NCBI GenBank assembly: GCA_028023455.1
Contig: JAQFVV010000003.1
Span: 62,001-126,000, forward strand
Origin: Epiperipatus broadwayi
Lineage: Eukaryota > Onychophora > Udeonychophora > Euonychophora > Peripatidae
Direction of reading: 5' to 3'
DNA: 64,000 nt
Positions 11,661 through 24,090 of the stretch are shown in pieces. Within the stretch, counting starts at the first letter, position 1. Each line of letters opens with the position of its first letter. The notes beneath the pieces were generated by a model that saw only the letters and a program-made list of their open reading frames with translations, was not told the DNA's origin and did not search any database. Made by a program: the position numbers and the translations under genes.

Positions 11661-12806
11661 CACAATCAATTTATTCTACAAATATGTTTAATACATTTTT
11701 TCAGTATATATATATCAGTATGCTGTGCAGCCATTTTTATATGATTACAAAATAAAGTCTAAATTGTCTCTTATCTCATGTGGTAATTATTTAATTTCAC
11801 ATTAAATATCTTATGCATCATATATGTAGATATGCTATAAAATCTTTAAATTCACAAAACTTTTAAAAACTTAAGAATAAGATGTAGGTATAAAACAAAT
11901 GATTTTCAAGATATGGTTCCGGAAGAACTTGTCTTTATTAGCCAGACAAATTTTTGTTACACATGTTAGAATCATTATAGCTTGGTATTTATTAGCAAAC
12001 AATTATAATTTAATTTACAAATGTGACATTATTTGAATATACTCACTTTAATGTCATAATCTAAGATAGAAATTAAAGATTATTTATTAATCATTTCTTA
12101 TTAAGTTATAAATTATTATTTATTTTTCTGTCCAGATAAATATATATCGGTTTATATAAAATCGAAACTCAATTAAAGATTAATGTATTACTTGTTAAAT
12201 CCCTCCATTAAAATTATTCATTTAATATCTCCGACTTGTTTCTGATCAAGTATGGTATATTCAATAAGTAATAAAATTTCTATATTTTAACACATATGAT
12301 TTTTTTAAAAAGGAGGGCGGGAGAAAGAGTGTTTAATAAACATGCTGGAATTTAAATTATAAGTGATATAATCTTTAACAGAATTGAAAGTTTATATCTA
12401 AGCAAAAATTAAATAATTTATAAAACTATGTAAAAAGTGATTAGTAAATAATATTTTGATATTTAAATTAGACAAATCATTAATTCTAATATATATGTAT
12501 GCATACATCACTTATGTTATTAATTTGTATATACTATGCATATTAATGCTAAAATTTAATTAAAAAATTATACATATTCAGATCTTGACAAAAATGTTTA
12601 AAAATAAATAGAATAATATAATGAAATCACAAAACAGATAATAGGAGTACTACTAATAAGTTGAGATTGAGCCCATGTATTCAAATTTAGATGTATATGT
12701 AATCAAAAGTGTTCAGTAAGTCATGCTCTTAAAAAGAAATATATTGTTATCCTTCTTCATTTTTTTTTGTAATTAAAAATTGATTTTAATAGTAAAATAT
12801 ACTGCA
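11661..12806. other. AT-rich non-coding stretch
   Basis: No supportable gene. A weak tRNA-like fragment lies near 12650-12710. Confidence 0.5.
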
Positions 12807-12860
12807 TGTTTTAGTGCAGTGATAGGATGCTGGACAAACCCTATTGTTTGAATCTATCAA
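12807..12860 (+). repeat. Old tRNA-like (SINE) fragment
   Basis: 'gttttagtgcagtgatagg' is followed about 25 bases later by 'tgtttgaatctatc', giving A-box- and B-box-like blocks at tRNA-like spacing. It is too decayed to be a tRNA gene. Confidence 0.45.
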
Positions 12861-15840
12861 TCATAGCTCATCTTTATAGCTTTTAGTGTTTAAACTTCAA
12901 GGGAACTCTCAAGCAGCAAACTTATTTAACTTTTTATATACAATAGTATTTAAATACCTATGTTATATTCATAAATTTCCAAGCATTTTACCTGAATTAA
13001 TAGCCAGTTTGGTGGGTGTTTTTGCTAAGACAATGAAAGCATTTGCAATTAAAAAACTATTATTTAGAATGATCCGATGTGAAAATTAATGATAATAGCA
13101 ATTTTGTCTAGTCTAAAAAGAACTGATAAATGTTTCAATATAAATTTTATACTGATTTCAGAATCTTTATAACTATTATTAAAGTCTTCATGTAGGTCCC
13201 ATGCTTACTATGTAAAGTAACAAAATGATTTCTGCTAGACAATAAATAATGTACACATAAAAATTAAATATTTCTATTCATTTTAATTTTTTATTTAATA
13301 TTTTTGCAAGTCATTGTTTAATTTGATAAATATCATCATTGCCCATTTTTTCTGCACTGAAAAAAAAGATAAAAAAAGAAAGATTAAGGAGGCATGAACT
13401 ATAGGCAAAGACAAATACACTATAAATAAAAAAATAAGCCAGCATCCCTTTATCTAAAAGTGGCCTCTATAACAACATTTACATAAATCTGGATAAAAAT
13501 AAAAAAAATTAAATTTATGTAAATTATATAAACAACAAGCAAATACATATAAAAACAAAATTTGCAAGATTAATTTATAAAGCTATGATTATGATAACTG
13601 AAGTATCAAAACTGCTTACCTTGAATAAAGATATTTTAAACTAATGTATGCATTTTCTGGTTTAAATGTGTTAACATATATTAAAATATCATTGTTTAAC
13701 ATGCAGGCAAAATTTAAGGCAGCAATTCTCATAGTTAAACTATGTACTAATCATAAGCTCATTAAGATTAAAAAAAATAGTATATATTAAAGCACCATAA
13801 TGATTATATGCATATGGCAGAATTATATGGTGTTAATTGTTGCTTTAAAATATAAATAAAAGCTAACAAATTCTATTTTGAAACATGAGAAAACAGTCTT
13901 CTATGGACAATTTTCTGACTAAATAACTTTCTTAGAGATGGGAACAGATAAACCCACCATAAAAAGAATACTTAGTATAGGTTGATCATGGAAATTTTTT
14001 AATGTTTACAGTCAATACTTATGTAGTATATCTCCCTTACTTTATAATAATTCATACAAATTTTTTACTATAAAAAACTATTGTCATAACTTGTGGTAAG
14101 AATAATGTATTTTATTTTAATCAAGTAGACTGACTCAGTTCAATTGTCAAGTCATGAATTTGAATTTCTTTTACCACACTTCTAAGGCTCATGCAACAAC
14201 TGAATTCAGTTCATACAATTTTTGTTTCAATAACTAGAGCTTTGTTTCTTAATCTCATAGAAAACATACACTTTTATTTCTTTCATTGGTTTACATTTGT
14301 TTTTGAAAGATTATGTAGAAAATAAAGAAAAAATAGTATTGTCTTGTATTATATATATGACATTTTTTTATTTTTAGGTGAGATGTGGTAGCAACCAGGA
14401 CAACAATTATTGATAATATAAACCATCTAATTATCAAAATTTCACTGCTATTCTAGAGAGAAAGATTTTCAAGTTGTAAAAGTTGTCTAAATAAAATAAA
14501 AATTACTAAACAACCTTTCAAAATCTTTTGAAAATTCAGCCAGGTTTGAACTGATTTGCTTTGTTTAAATTATTAATTTCACTATGCAACCACTAGAAAA
14601 AATAAACAAATGGTTAATTACCAAAAAGTGACATAATATTTGAGGACCAGATGTAGTAATTTATGATTTGCTAAAAAAAATTAAACTTTTGAATTCTTTA
14701 TTCTACCACTTTATTAAACTATACAGAGCAATATAATTGAATTTGTTAATTGCATAGGTGTTATGTGCCATTTGAACAACAAAAATGGTAAAATAATTTT
14801 TGATCTAAGAAGTTTTAGATGTCAAGTTTATTATTTTAACACTGTATTAAAACATATAAGACAATATAATTGAATGATTAATTTCTCAGAGATAATTCAG
14901 CATTCAAACATTGCAAATGGCAGTTTATGTTTTGAACTAGGAATCTTCAGCTCAAGGTTTCACTTGATTCAATGCATTAAATGTTTTAGATCAATAATTA
15001 TTTAAATGAATCTTAGCACTTTAAGGTTTTGTAACATATTTTATAAGAAGATTTGACATTTTTTATAATTTTGACAGCATTGTAGTTTCATTTTTCAGTT
15101 TTTATAAAAACTACATTATAATCATGACAAACAGTTCTGCTTTTCAAGTAAAAACTTCAAAAATTCCTTTAAATTTTATTTTTCCCAAATCTTAAAGATT
15201 TTACTTCTTAACAAAGTAAACATATTATGTTTAATAAAATCATGTGAATCAATTATAGATTAAGATTGCTATAATGCTACATAATAGATTCTTCATTTTC
15301 TGAAGTACAGGTCTGGTTTGATATGACCAGAGATGAAATCCATATTGGACTTGAAATTTTGTTAGATATTGTTTAATGATATCAATTCAGATAGCCATTC
15401 AATTATTGGTCAGTTTGGAGCTACATAATAATCTGGTTTGGTCATATTTGTGTTGATGTAATCACCATAAAAATGTCACTATAAATAAAAATACAATTGT
15501 AATAAAATGCAATCTTTATTGATGGAGTTGCAATTGTGTTAAACTTTTATGAATATGAGATAAAGTTTAATTTTTGACATTAAAGTACAAAGTCATCAAA
15601 GAGTTCACTAATGTTTATAATGGAACTGAAAGTAGTATTGAAAATGTGGAAAATAATATAAAACTACCACCAACAATGGTCAAAGGTCATTGTTTGATAT
15701 AGTGCATATTGCCTAGTAACTTTAATGTGTCATTGGGTAGCCAACTTAATTATTGTACTCATACAATTTTGATCAAATAAAATTTTATTTTACCAGAATA
15801 AAATTAACTATTTGGTAATAATTTTTGTCAATGAGATTAT
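12861..15840. other. AT-rich non-coding stretch
   Basis: The 67-codon frame at 12886-13089 has no recognisable domain and no splice context and is not called. A weak internal repeat of about 140 bp is hinted at by 'caatataattgaat' near 14731 and again near 14863. A possible tRNA-like scrap lies near 14125-14170. Otherwise I see nothing. Confidence 0.45.
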
Positions 15841-15890
15841 GATATAATGGTTAGTATGAGAGCCTGTGGTGCTTATGAGTTGTGCATATC
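15841..15890 (+). repeat. Old tRNA-like (SINE) fragment
   Basis: 'ataatggttagtatgagagc' resembles a tRNA D-arm/A-box and is followed by 'ttatgagttgtgcat' in the B-box position. Not a functional tRNA. Confidence 0.35.
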
Positions 15891-17515
15891 TAAAATAAAG
15901 TTGACAGATATTTTCAAGTAGCTAAAGATTACTCATAAACCTATGATTATTTCAGGTATTCAACTTAACAATTAAGTATTAGTTTAAAAATTAATATCTC
16001 ACTATTTATATATGCAAGAGTATTGATTTACTGACTGTACAAAAAAAAATTCTAATATAAGAAAGCCTTTATTATTTATAAAGAAAGATTTCAGATTTCC
16101 TTAGCACTTGTAAGAGGAGTGCCAAAGTTTATCTTTAAATCACCCTAGTTTTCAAAATATTTATGTTGAATGTATTATTAAATATGTATTATTTTGTTAA
16201 GTAAAGACATTGTAGTATAGTATAGTAGTTTGCAAATACAATTGCCATGCCGACTTGAAGTTTGAGATGTAGATCAGACAAAATTTCCTTTTTCAGATTC
16301 CAAACAAGCTTAGATTTTTATTTCAGGTAACCATTCAATATTGACCAATTGGCATCAAGTTATTCTAAACTAAAGGGTAAAATGAATGGAAAATTGTTCA
16401 AACTATTACCATTAGCAATTTCACAAATTTAGTATAAAATGCTTCTGATTTGCTATTATTCATTGAAGGAAGAGTTGTTGGAAAAGTATTCACTTAGTAA
16501 CAATTTATTTAAGTCTTGGTTTTATTACAGTTTACTATCACTTTATTATGTCATCCTTTTTCAAAGTCAGAGATACTTTTGATTAACTGATGAAAGTGTA
16601 AGATAATAATATGGCATTACATTATATATTATAAAAAAGCAAGAGTGTTGGATATAAATCCTTAGGATACAGTACTTGAAAAATTTAAGTTATTAATAGT
16701 TTCTGCAATGAAAGTAAAAAAAAAATGTAGTTATTGTGTGAAAAAATGCTTCTCATTAGTGAAGGTTACAGGTTAGAAAATATATTCTACAGATATTTGT
16801 TACTGTCAACTGATGTCTATGGATTTCCAATATTTACAATAGATTGGTTCTGAGATAGACAGAATGTAGTCACATGCATTACTTTTCTGATATATTGCTA
16901 TAATATACTACAAATAAAGTAAATATGTAAAATATTTAATTTTATTATTTCTATAACAATATTTAAGTTTGTGCAAATGCAAATAATAAATATTCTTAAA
17001 AATTTATTGAGTTAACTCTATTCTAAATCAAAATGTGTTAATATTTGTACAATGATTATCAGAAAAGATAATGTAGACTCAAATTTCCGACATTTATTTT
17101 GATCAAAAAAAAGAAAAAAAGAAATGTAGAAAAGAAATCTCTATCGTTATAAAAATAAATTTGTTGATTAACTAAGTTTTTCTTGAATATATTTTTTGAA
17201 CTCTTTTTAATTCAGTCAAATAATTCTCCTGAGGCAAGATTCTACAATTACTTTTATTTAGTTATTAAAAACTCTTCCAAGTAATAAGTTTGAAAAAGAT
17301 TTTTAATTATGTTTTTTAAAATATAAATAATGGACATTAAAAAAATAATTATAACAGATGTTATGGATTATTAATTCAGCTGTCTCTTTGTATATATATA
17401 TATACACAAATTGGCCATAAATCACTCCCATAATTACTTATTTTGTTATGAAAGAAGTTTCCTAGCACAAAATTGCTGTGAGATATTTGATAAATTTTAC
17501 TTATAATAAAGAGTA
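15891..17515. other. AT-rich non-coding stretch
   Basis: No gene is visible. A weak tRNA-like piece lies at about 16215-16275 and a short TA run at 17391-17404. Confidence 0.5.
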
Positions 17516-17611
17516 CTTTTTTTTTCATGTGTCAAAGCATCGGCCGGGAAGCGAACCCGCGAACTCGGGACAACTACTTGTAAGGCAGCTGTGCTGATCA
17601 CTCGGCCACCA
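17516..17611 (-). repeat. tRNA-derived SINE, best-preserved head
   Basis: On the minus strand it reads ggTGGCCGAGTGatcagcac (A box), then a B box within 'cgcgggttcgcttcccg', then 'gatgctttgacacatg' and an A run. Both polymerase III promoter boxes are close to consensus, so this is the least decayed SINE copy in the window. The anticodon region does not give a clean tRNA fold, so it is a SINE and not a tRNA gene. Confidence 0.85.
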
Positions 17612-17626
17612 AATCTAGATTCGTAA

Positions 17627-17773
17627 CAAAAGCTTATTTTTAATGATAATAAAAAAGCTCGTTACGATATTTGTGGTTTGTGTCACAAAATAATTAAATT
17701 GGTAGAAAACGAAATTTAAGACAATTCACAACCTTTGAAAACTTGTCCTGTTTGTAAACTAATCTTATCTTAA
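17627..17773 (+). pseudogene. Short relic with a Cx2C...CPxC metal-binding pattern
   Basis: I do not recognise this gene. Directly beyond the SINE, one frame reads QKLIFNDNKKARYDICGLCH, continues through a TAA at 17717-17719, and then reads LKTCPVCKLIL before TAA at 17771-17773. The CGLCH and CPVCK pairs, about 28 codons apart, look like the two halves of a zinc ribbon or RING-like knuckle. Base composition is slightly less AT-rich than around it. It could be a decayed gene fragment brought in by a mobile element or virus, or chance. The single in-frame stop and lack of wider context keep confidence low. Confidence 0.3.
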
Positions 17774-18315
17774 ATATTTTTGGATTCAACGAACATGGAT
17801 GTAAATAGCTATTATTATAAAACCAATAGTAATAGACTGATAATTTGCATAAAATTAACATTTGGTTCATGACTACAAGATATAAAGCTTGATTTTCCAG
17901 AGAAATTTACTGTCTCTGTTCTGTTTTCAACCCCTATTGACAATCATATATAACAGTAGAGATAATGTTTAAAGACAATTAGCCAGTATGCAACATTACT
18001 TAGTCAGTGACTATTATATATGATTATAATTTGAATAAAAATGTACAAATGATTAAAATATTTTCAAGCAAAGAACTTAATATTTTAGAGAAGAGTTTGC
18101 TACCATTTTCTTTGTGACTTAATTAATACAAATATTGTGGAAAATTTACTATATTTATAAGTTAAATAAAAACTTAAACTTTTTCTTACAATTGCTACAC
18201 AGTGATAATGAATAATACACAAATACTCCTGACATTCCAAATATTTCTTTATTTTATAAACTATTTATAATATTTTTTGTACATTTCAATAATCTTCTAT
18301 GGCCACATACATATC
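17774..18315. other. AT-rich non-coding stretch
   Basis: A short frame starting ATG near 17796 has no recognisable motif. Nothing else is supportable. Confidence 0.4.
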
Positions 18316-18319
18316 AAGC

Positions 18320-18427
18320 GTTGTTAGCCGAGAGGTCAGCGCAGCCATCTAGCAAGCAAGTAGTTGGTAGCAGATGATTGTTGTGGGTTTGCCTCCCAGC
18401 CGATGCTATGACATATTGAAAAAAAAT
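18320..18427 (+). repeat. tRNA-derived SINE
   Basis: 'gttagccgagaggtcagcgc' gives an A-box-like head, 'gtgggtttgcctccc' the B-box region, and 'gatgctatgacatattg' plus A(8) the tail. It also shares 'caagtagttggtagcaga' with the truncated copy at 94-165, so those two may form a subfamily. The antisense ORF here is a shadow. Confidence 0.8.
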
Positions 18428-20368
18428 GCACACATACATATTATAATATACAATATGTAACATATGTTCACAGCAATGTAAAATAACATTAATATAATTT
18501 TTTTTCATATAGGTCATATCATTACCATTTTCTTTTATATGTTTTTATTTAACTTACTGTGTTTTTTTGTCTATATGTCTGAATAAAATCTTGTATTTCA
18601 ATTTCCACCCCATTTCCCAATTTGACAGTACATGTTTTAGAGTTTGAAAATATTTTTCTTTACACTTTTTACAGTAACAATCCTTGAAAGAAAAACTACT
18701 TTAAAAAAGCTAAATGGAGTAAATAGTTGATAAGAAAAAGCAGTTGAATATAAAGGTGTAGAGCAGGCTAGAGTTTGAAGTACTTAGAAAGGTGTTTAAC
18801 TTATAATAAATATAACATAAATATTTTGAAGAAAAAGATTAACTTCCAGCAGTTTTTTAAAATTATACAATTATTTTTATTTAAAAACTATTCTATGTTT
18901 TGAATTGTAATTAGTATCAGCAGAAGAAATAAAACAGATTACATCAAACAAAAATTATTACTGTAAGTTTGACAGTTAGTAAATTATCATTGTTTCTGTT
19001 TCTTGTTGAATTTATTTGATGATAACAAATTAACAAATAAAATGTAAATATTAGAACAGTATTATAAAGTTACATATGTTGAAATCATAAGGATTTTTTT
19101 CAATAGAAATAATGTTATAGATTCAGTAGATAGAAAAAAATTAAACAGAACTATGGCTACCATGTTTTATCAAAACCTATAATTGCTTTTACACATAGAT
19201 TAATGCAATGGTGGTAAAATGACAAATTTGAGAGCTAATAATTCTAAGATCAAAATTCAATATCATCACATAATCTCCTCAGCAAATAACCAGACAATTA
19301 TTTTCATTTATTAAGCAGTTTTAGTTAAAGTATTTTATTTGGATATTGAAGGCTAATGAGATACAAAATTGAATATGGTTCAACATATTCACCTCTGATT
19401 AAAAGTATAAAATCATTCTAGTTTCCAAGTTTGAAGTAACTAGTTGCAATCTAATTATTGATTAGCTGATATTTATGTAGGCCTTATTAGTGAATAAATG
19501 ATAAATTATTACTATCTGACATTAAACTAAGAGATAAGAATTATGTGAAGCAATGCTGATAATATTATTTTGAATAATGAACTATATGAATTTTCATTTT
19601 CTATTGATTATGGCTTAATACAAGATGATATTAAAATATACATTAAAAAATAACTGCAATGAATAAAAATAAAATAGTCAAGAAGAATACACTTAATAAA
19701 AGAGATTATTTTGGGATTTGAAGAAGTCAGATATTAAAGATTGTTGAATACTTTTGTGTAATAGTTTTACACTGAACAGAAATAATTAGGTAATTAGGGG
19801 AGAAGCAATAGAAAATAATGGTAGCTTTAGAGATATGTATTTGGGAAAAAAGAAAATGAATTTTTTAAAAAAGGTTATATTAAGAATTATGAATTGGAAA
19901 AGTTAAAAAATATATTTTAGGCTAAAAATTTAAAAAGTCTAACAAAATGTTTCAATAATTTCAAATGTTTCACAACTATATTAATTTAAAAAAAAAAACA
20001 ATATAAAATTAAAGTTTTGGTTTTACTTCTATTTTAAAATATAATAAAATCATAATTTTTGAAAATACCTTAATAAAATAGTTCAAAGTAAGATCAAAAA
20101 AAAAAAAGATTTAGTATACATTTAGAAATATGAAAAAAATGTTAAAAAATGTTGAAAAAGATTGTAAAATACAAAACAATTTAAAAAAAGTCTATGAATA
20201 AGCTAAAACAAGAAATTGAAAGAGCTAAGAGAATTTACAAAATAATGTATAAGAGAGAGACCAAAAAAGATTATTTAAACATTATTTGATGTTTATTTAT
20301 TTAGCATATGGATTTCTTTAGACAGTTTAACTAGCAAACAAAATGTTATAAAGGAAGCTGTAGAAATT
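18428..20368. other. AT-rich non-coding stretch
   Basis: No gene is visible. Poly-A-rich top strand between about 19840 and 20240. A weak tRNA-like fragment near 19205-19262. Confidence 0.45.
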
Positions 20369-21010
20369 TCAACTAGATGAAAGATTCACCAGTAGCTTTA
20401 TTAAATTTTCCATTTCTGCCACTCTATTCATAGTTTGGAAGTTATTAACTAGGTGGTTCATGGTTTGAATTTGAATCACATTTACATACATCAGTGGCTG
20501 ACAAATTCCACTTATGAAGCAGATATTCACAATGACTGTGGGTTGTCCTGAATAAGTTGATGAAACTCCAGTTGCACATAATAAGATCATACCAACTTGC
20601 TTTATTATCAGATCTAGAAAAATCAAATTTGTTTTGAAAATCATAATAATTTCATTTTTTATACTATAACACTTTATTTGTAGAACATTAGATGGCCATC
20701 TAAAAAGAGACTCCTAATATGAGTCTTATTTAGATGATACAATGCCAATCTGCTTAAGAGCTTTATATACATCTTCCATGAGGCAGCTTCTCTTCTAATA
20801 TATAACAGAGGACAACAGGGAAACACTGCAAAAGGAGTAAATATATGCACCAGTAATATTTCTCATAAGTATTATTTGAGTGTCCAGAACTTTTGTATGA
20901 GAACTTTTTCTCCAAATGGGAGTGTGATATTCCCCAACAGAATATGCTAGTGCTAAGGAAGCTGCTCATAACGTATTTACATCACAACCCCAAGTAATGC
21001 CAACTAGTTT
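20369..21010 (-). pseudogene. Jockey/CR1-like retrotransposon RT C-terminal relic
   Basis: Two minus-strand pieces belong to one element. The upstream piece (about 20780-20980) reads ALAYSVGEYHTPIWRKSSH and then a stretch ending MRNITGAYIY. This is the hallmark 'ALxYSxAEYxxPVWxxSxH...MRxITG' region found downstream of RT in jockey-like elements of many invertebrates. The downstream piece (20369-20644) ends TMNHLVNNFQTMNRVAEMEN, the counterpart of the family's 'QTMxHIVxxCPL' motif, with its cysteines lost. Frames change and stops occur between them (for example after SSVIY), so the element is dead. The 5' part, with endonuclease and RT core, is absent. Family assignment rests on motif recognition, not a search. 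Confidence 0.7.
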
Positions 21011-22424
21011 TTAAGAAGCTATTTTTAAAAATTAATTTCGAATCTTAACTAAATGAATAAAATAAATTAAGTTGTAATCCAAGTTTATTTCTAAATAGTA
21101 TGGAATAGGATTGAATTTTGGTATATTATTATATAAGATTATGAAATGATTTCTTGTTGTTTAGATAAAACATTAAACAAATATATTTAATTCAATTTAA
21201 TAAAAACAATAGTTTTCATTGAATTAAGAATCAGATCCCAGATTTTAAAAAATATTTCCATCTTTTAACATCTTTACTTAGAAGTTTTTATATTTCAGGA
21301 AATAACCTCTTTTGGAAAATCAAAGCAACATCATCAGCATAATAAAATTTTTCACATTTTTTTTCCATGAAGATCACTGATGAATATAATAAAGTACATG
21401 AGAAACCTAAATCCTTTGAAAAACCATCCTATAAAATTTTGTGTTTACTATGATTATCATTTATTATCACTTAAATTTTCTATTTTTGTCAATTAAACTA
21501 ATGATTTTACAAAATTTAAAATTTTTAAAAACATTAAGATAATATTTCCAAACAAAATCATAAACCAATGTTAAATCAATAAAGTTGTACTGGTTTTTAA
21601 TTTATTTTGAAATACTTTTTGAATATGAGTTGTTAAAGATAAAGTTTTCTCTCAACAGCTTCTTCTTATCCTAAAGCAAATATGTTCCATAAGTGTATTG
21701 GCTTCCAATTATTTGGAAAATTCTAGTTAATATTATTTTTTTTACAAAGTTTGTAAGGAGCACATAGAAATGATATTAACCAATAATTTTTTTAATCATT
21801 GCTAGGTTTATTCAGTTTTAAAACTGTTCAACTTTTACTTTTATGTGCATGTTTAAGTCCACCTTAATTCTTTTCGTAAGAATTTCATTTCCTTACCTGT
21901 TTTTTTTTTTACTAATTCTTTTAAAACTGTTTACAAAGTTTATATAACATTTTTCATTCTCACTTTAGTACACAATAGCAATGTTTCATAACTGAATGAA
22001 CAGAATATCATATAAAAAAAGGAAAATATAAATAAAAAGTAAAATTATATTTGTGTACCATTTATATAATTCCTTTACATATTTCACTTCTTATATGATT
22101 AAAGTACACATTTCTCTGAAATAATGATATTGTATATAGATACTCAATCACCATCTTTAATTACAGTGAAAACATTCACATTCTTTCTATGATGAAAGGC
22201 TATTAGATCGAATGTTTATTTTAACTTAGATGAATATATTTTCTAAATATAATTTCAGGTAGTCTCATACATATAGATATATTTTATGATTAATCACTAC
22301 AAAATAATGTTATATAATTACTCTTTTATTTAAGCAATCTCCCTTTTCCCTTTGAACACCAATATGCATTGTACCTTAAAATGGTACAATATATATATAA
22401 TAAATTGTACGTATTAATAGTAGA
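21011..22424. other. AT-rich non-coding stretch
   Basis: No supportable gene. A small palindrome 'tgtacc...ggtaca' lies near 22371-22387. Confidence 0.5.
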
Positions 22425-22860
22425 ATATACAAAAAAATAAATGATAGTGTAAACATTTTTCTATTGAATGAAAACAAGTAAAACTATTTTTGTTAATAAA
22501 AATGTAAATAAGTGTGTGAATTAAAAATAATGAATGGATTTTAAAAGCAAACAATGTTTTAACAAGAAGGTGCTAATGGTATGTAAATGTTTTATCAGCT
22601 GTGTTATTTAAAATTGAACTAGTTTGGTAATCCTAATAAAATATAAATGTTGTATGATCAATAAACAATGTAAGTATAAAAATTTAAAATATCAGACTAT
22701 ATGTGTAATAAATTATAGTTTTTAATAGTGAAGTAACCCCACATAAAAAATTAAATAATAGTGTAAATATTTTATTATTGATAAAAATATAATTTTGATA
22801 ATAAAAAAATGTGAATAAGTTTATTCATGAGAGATCTTCAATGGATTTTCAAACAAACAA
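22425..22860. repeat. Diverged tandem duplication, about 305-bp spacing
   Basis: Shared order of short blocks in the two halves (near 22440 and 22750): 'aatgatagtgtaaac' versus 'aataatagtgtaaat', then a spaced 'aaaaatgtaaataagt' versus 'aaaaatgtgaataagt', then 'aatggatttt'. AT richness makes weak similarity easy, so this is tentative. Confidence 0.4.
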
Positions 22861-24040
22861 GAACTACTTTTAAAGAATTCCTGACATTCTAGTTAAATTT
22901 GGGCAAAAGCAAGGTTTTCTTTGCTTCTTGCTATGCAGGATAGAGTTCAAAAGTGAAGCATTCCAAAGAATTGTATTCTGTATGTACATACAATTTTTAA
23001 TAACTAAAAAAGTAACATATATGTAATTACTTATATAATATCAGAGCCAGTCAGTGAATGGGAGGGGTCAGTGCAATGTTTTTTATAGATATGTGTGATG
23101 GTGTTGATTCTTTTAAATATGATAAAACACATATTTAAAAATTGTCTTATTTGCAGATATTTCCTATATGTACTAGAATTTTTGAAGGAATGTTCAAAAA
23201 AATAATATGAAAACTTTTGAAAGAAACAATTAAAAATTTCACATTTATTAAATAAATATTTTTGTTTTAAGGTATTTATTTAATTATTGTTTCAAAAATT
23301 ATTTTTTAAACATTAATTTTTTATTTTAGCATATATGGGATTATTTTATAGAAGTAAATGAATAAAACATGTACAGTATTTACCAAACATGTTAAATGAC
23401 TAAAGCTATATTTTCAAGTTTTTTTTGCAAAAGCGCTGGAAAAAAAATGACTTTCAATTTACAAATTTTATTTCATAGAATGGGAGGGTGCTAAAATTTG
23501 CATTGCACAAATGTGCTTCTTGCCTGTGTGGCAGGGTTGTTGGTGTGTGTTTCACTTATAAATATTAAAATATAATTTCATTTGCACTACTATATGTGTA
23601 AATATTACAGAAGTATTCTTAATTTCCAGTATTTATCAAGCTAATACCACAATGGATGGCAATATTCATATGATACTAACTGGAAAAAGCACTGATAGTT
23701 TTATGAATGTCTTTTGATGAAACTGAAATATTTCATTTGATAACATATAGTTTGAAAAGTAACTACTGGTAAATAAAGACTATTTTTCTTATTGTTACAA
23801 TAGAAAGAAAACCTCAATCGATCTTAGAATACAATGGAATAATATTTTTATTATTTGTATTTGAATGTTTTAAATGCAAAAATGAAACAATAGTCAATCT
23901 ACTTGTATATATGTAAGATGCAGAGATAATAACATCCTTAACTTTTATATAAATAATTTTATTAGTAACAATAAAAATCTAAAATAATGTATATATATTA
24001 AAGGTAGGTTTAAAAGAGAATTAGTGAAACATTTACTTAC
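22861..24040. other. AT-rich stretch, likely intron of the minus-strand gene
   Basis: This lies immediately downstream (minus strand) of the 24041-24090 exon. No next exon is visible by eye. Slightly GC-richer patches at 23045-23110 and 23485-23550 have no recognisable coding content. Confidence 0.4.
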
Positions 24041-24090
24041 TCTTTCGCTATCATCTTCATCGGATTCTGGATCATACCGTTCAGCAGAAA
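24041..24090 (-). CDS. Exon of PKA type II regulatory subunit (partial gene)
   Basis: A 50-bp internal exon on the minus strand. It is bounded by a pyrimidine-containing acceptor (ctctttacag) and a consensus donor (GTAAGT). It encodes (x)SAERYDPESDEDDSER; with a G from the previous exon the first residue is Val, giving VSAERYDPESDEDDSER. This matches the 'SV-(C/S/F)AE-x-Y(D/N)P(D/E)-acidic' segment that follows the pseudosubstrate site in PKA RII subunits. The inhibitor Arg-Arg pair would be in the preceding exon. RII binds and inhibits the PKA catalytic subunit, releases it when cAMP binds, and is anchored by AKAPs through its N-terminal docking domain. RI subunits have a different, less acidic stretch here. 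The exon enters with two bases of a codon and leaves in phase 0. It is the one clearly less AT-rich, coding-like island nearby. Confidence 0.75.

Noticed and set aside
12886-13089. 67-codon plus-strand ORF
   Set aside because: It looks protein-like at first, but no family is recognised, there are no splice signals and no second fragment.
17516-17611. Functional tRNA gene
   Set aside because: Promoter boxes are good, but the acceptor and anticodon arms do not pair and a SINE tail with A run follows.
17657-17666. GCTCGTTACG as a trace of the LTR end (TGTAACGAGC reversed)
   Set aside because: Only 9 bases match and no further LTR sequence adjoins.
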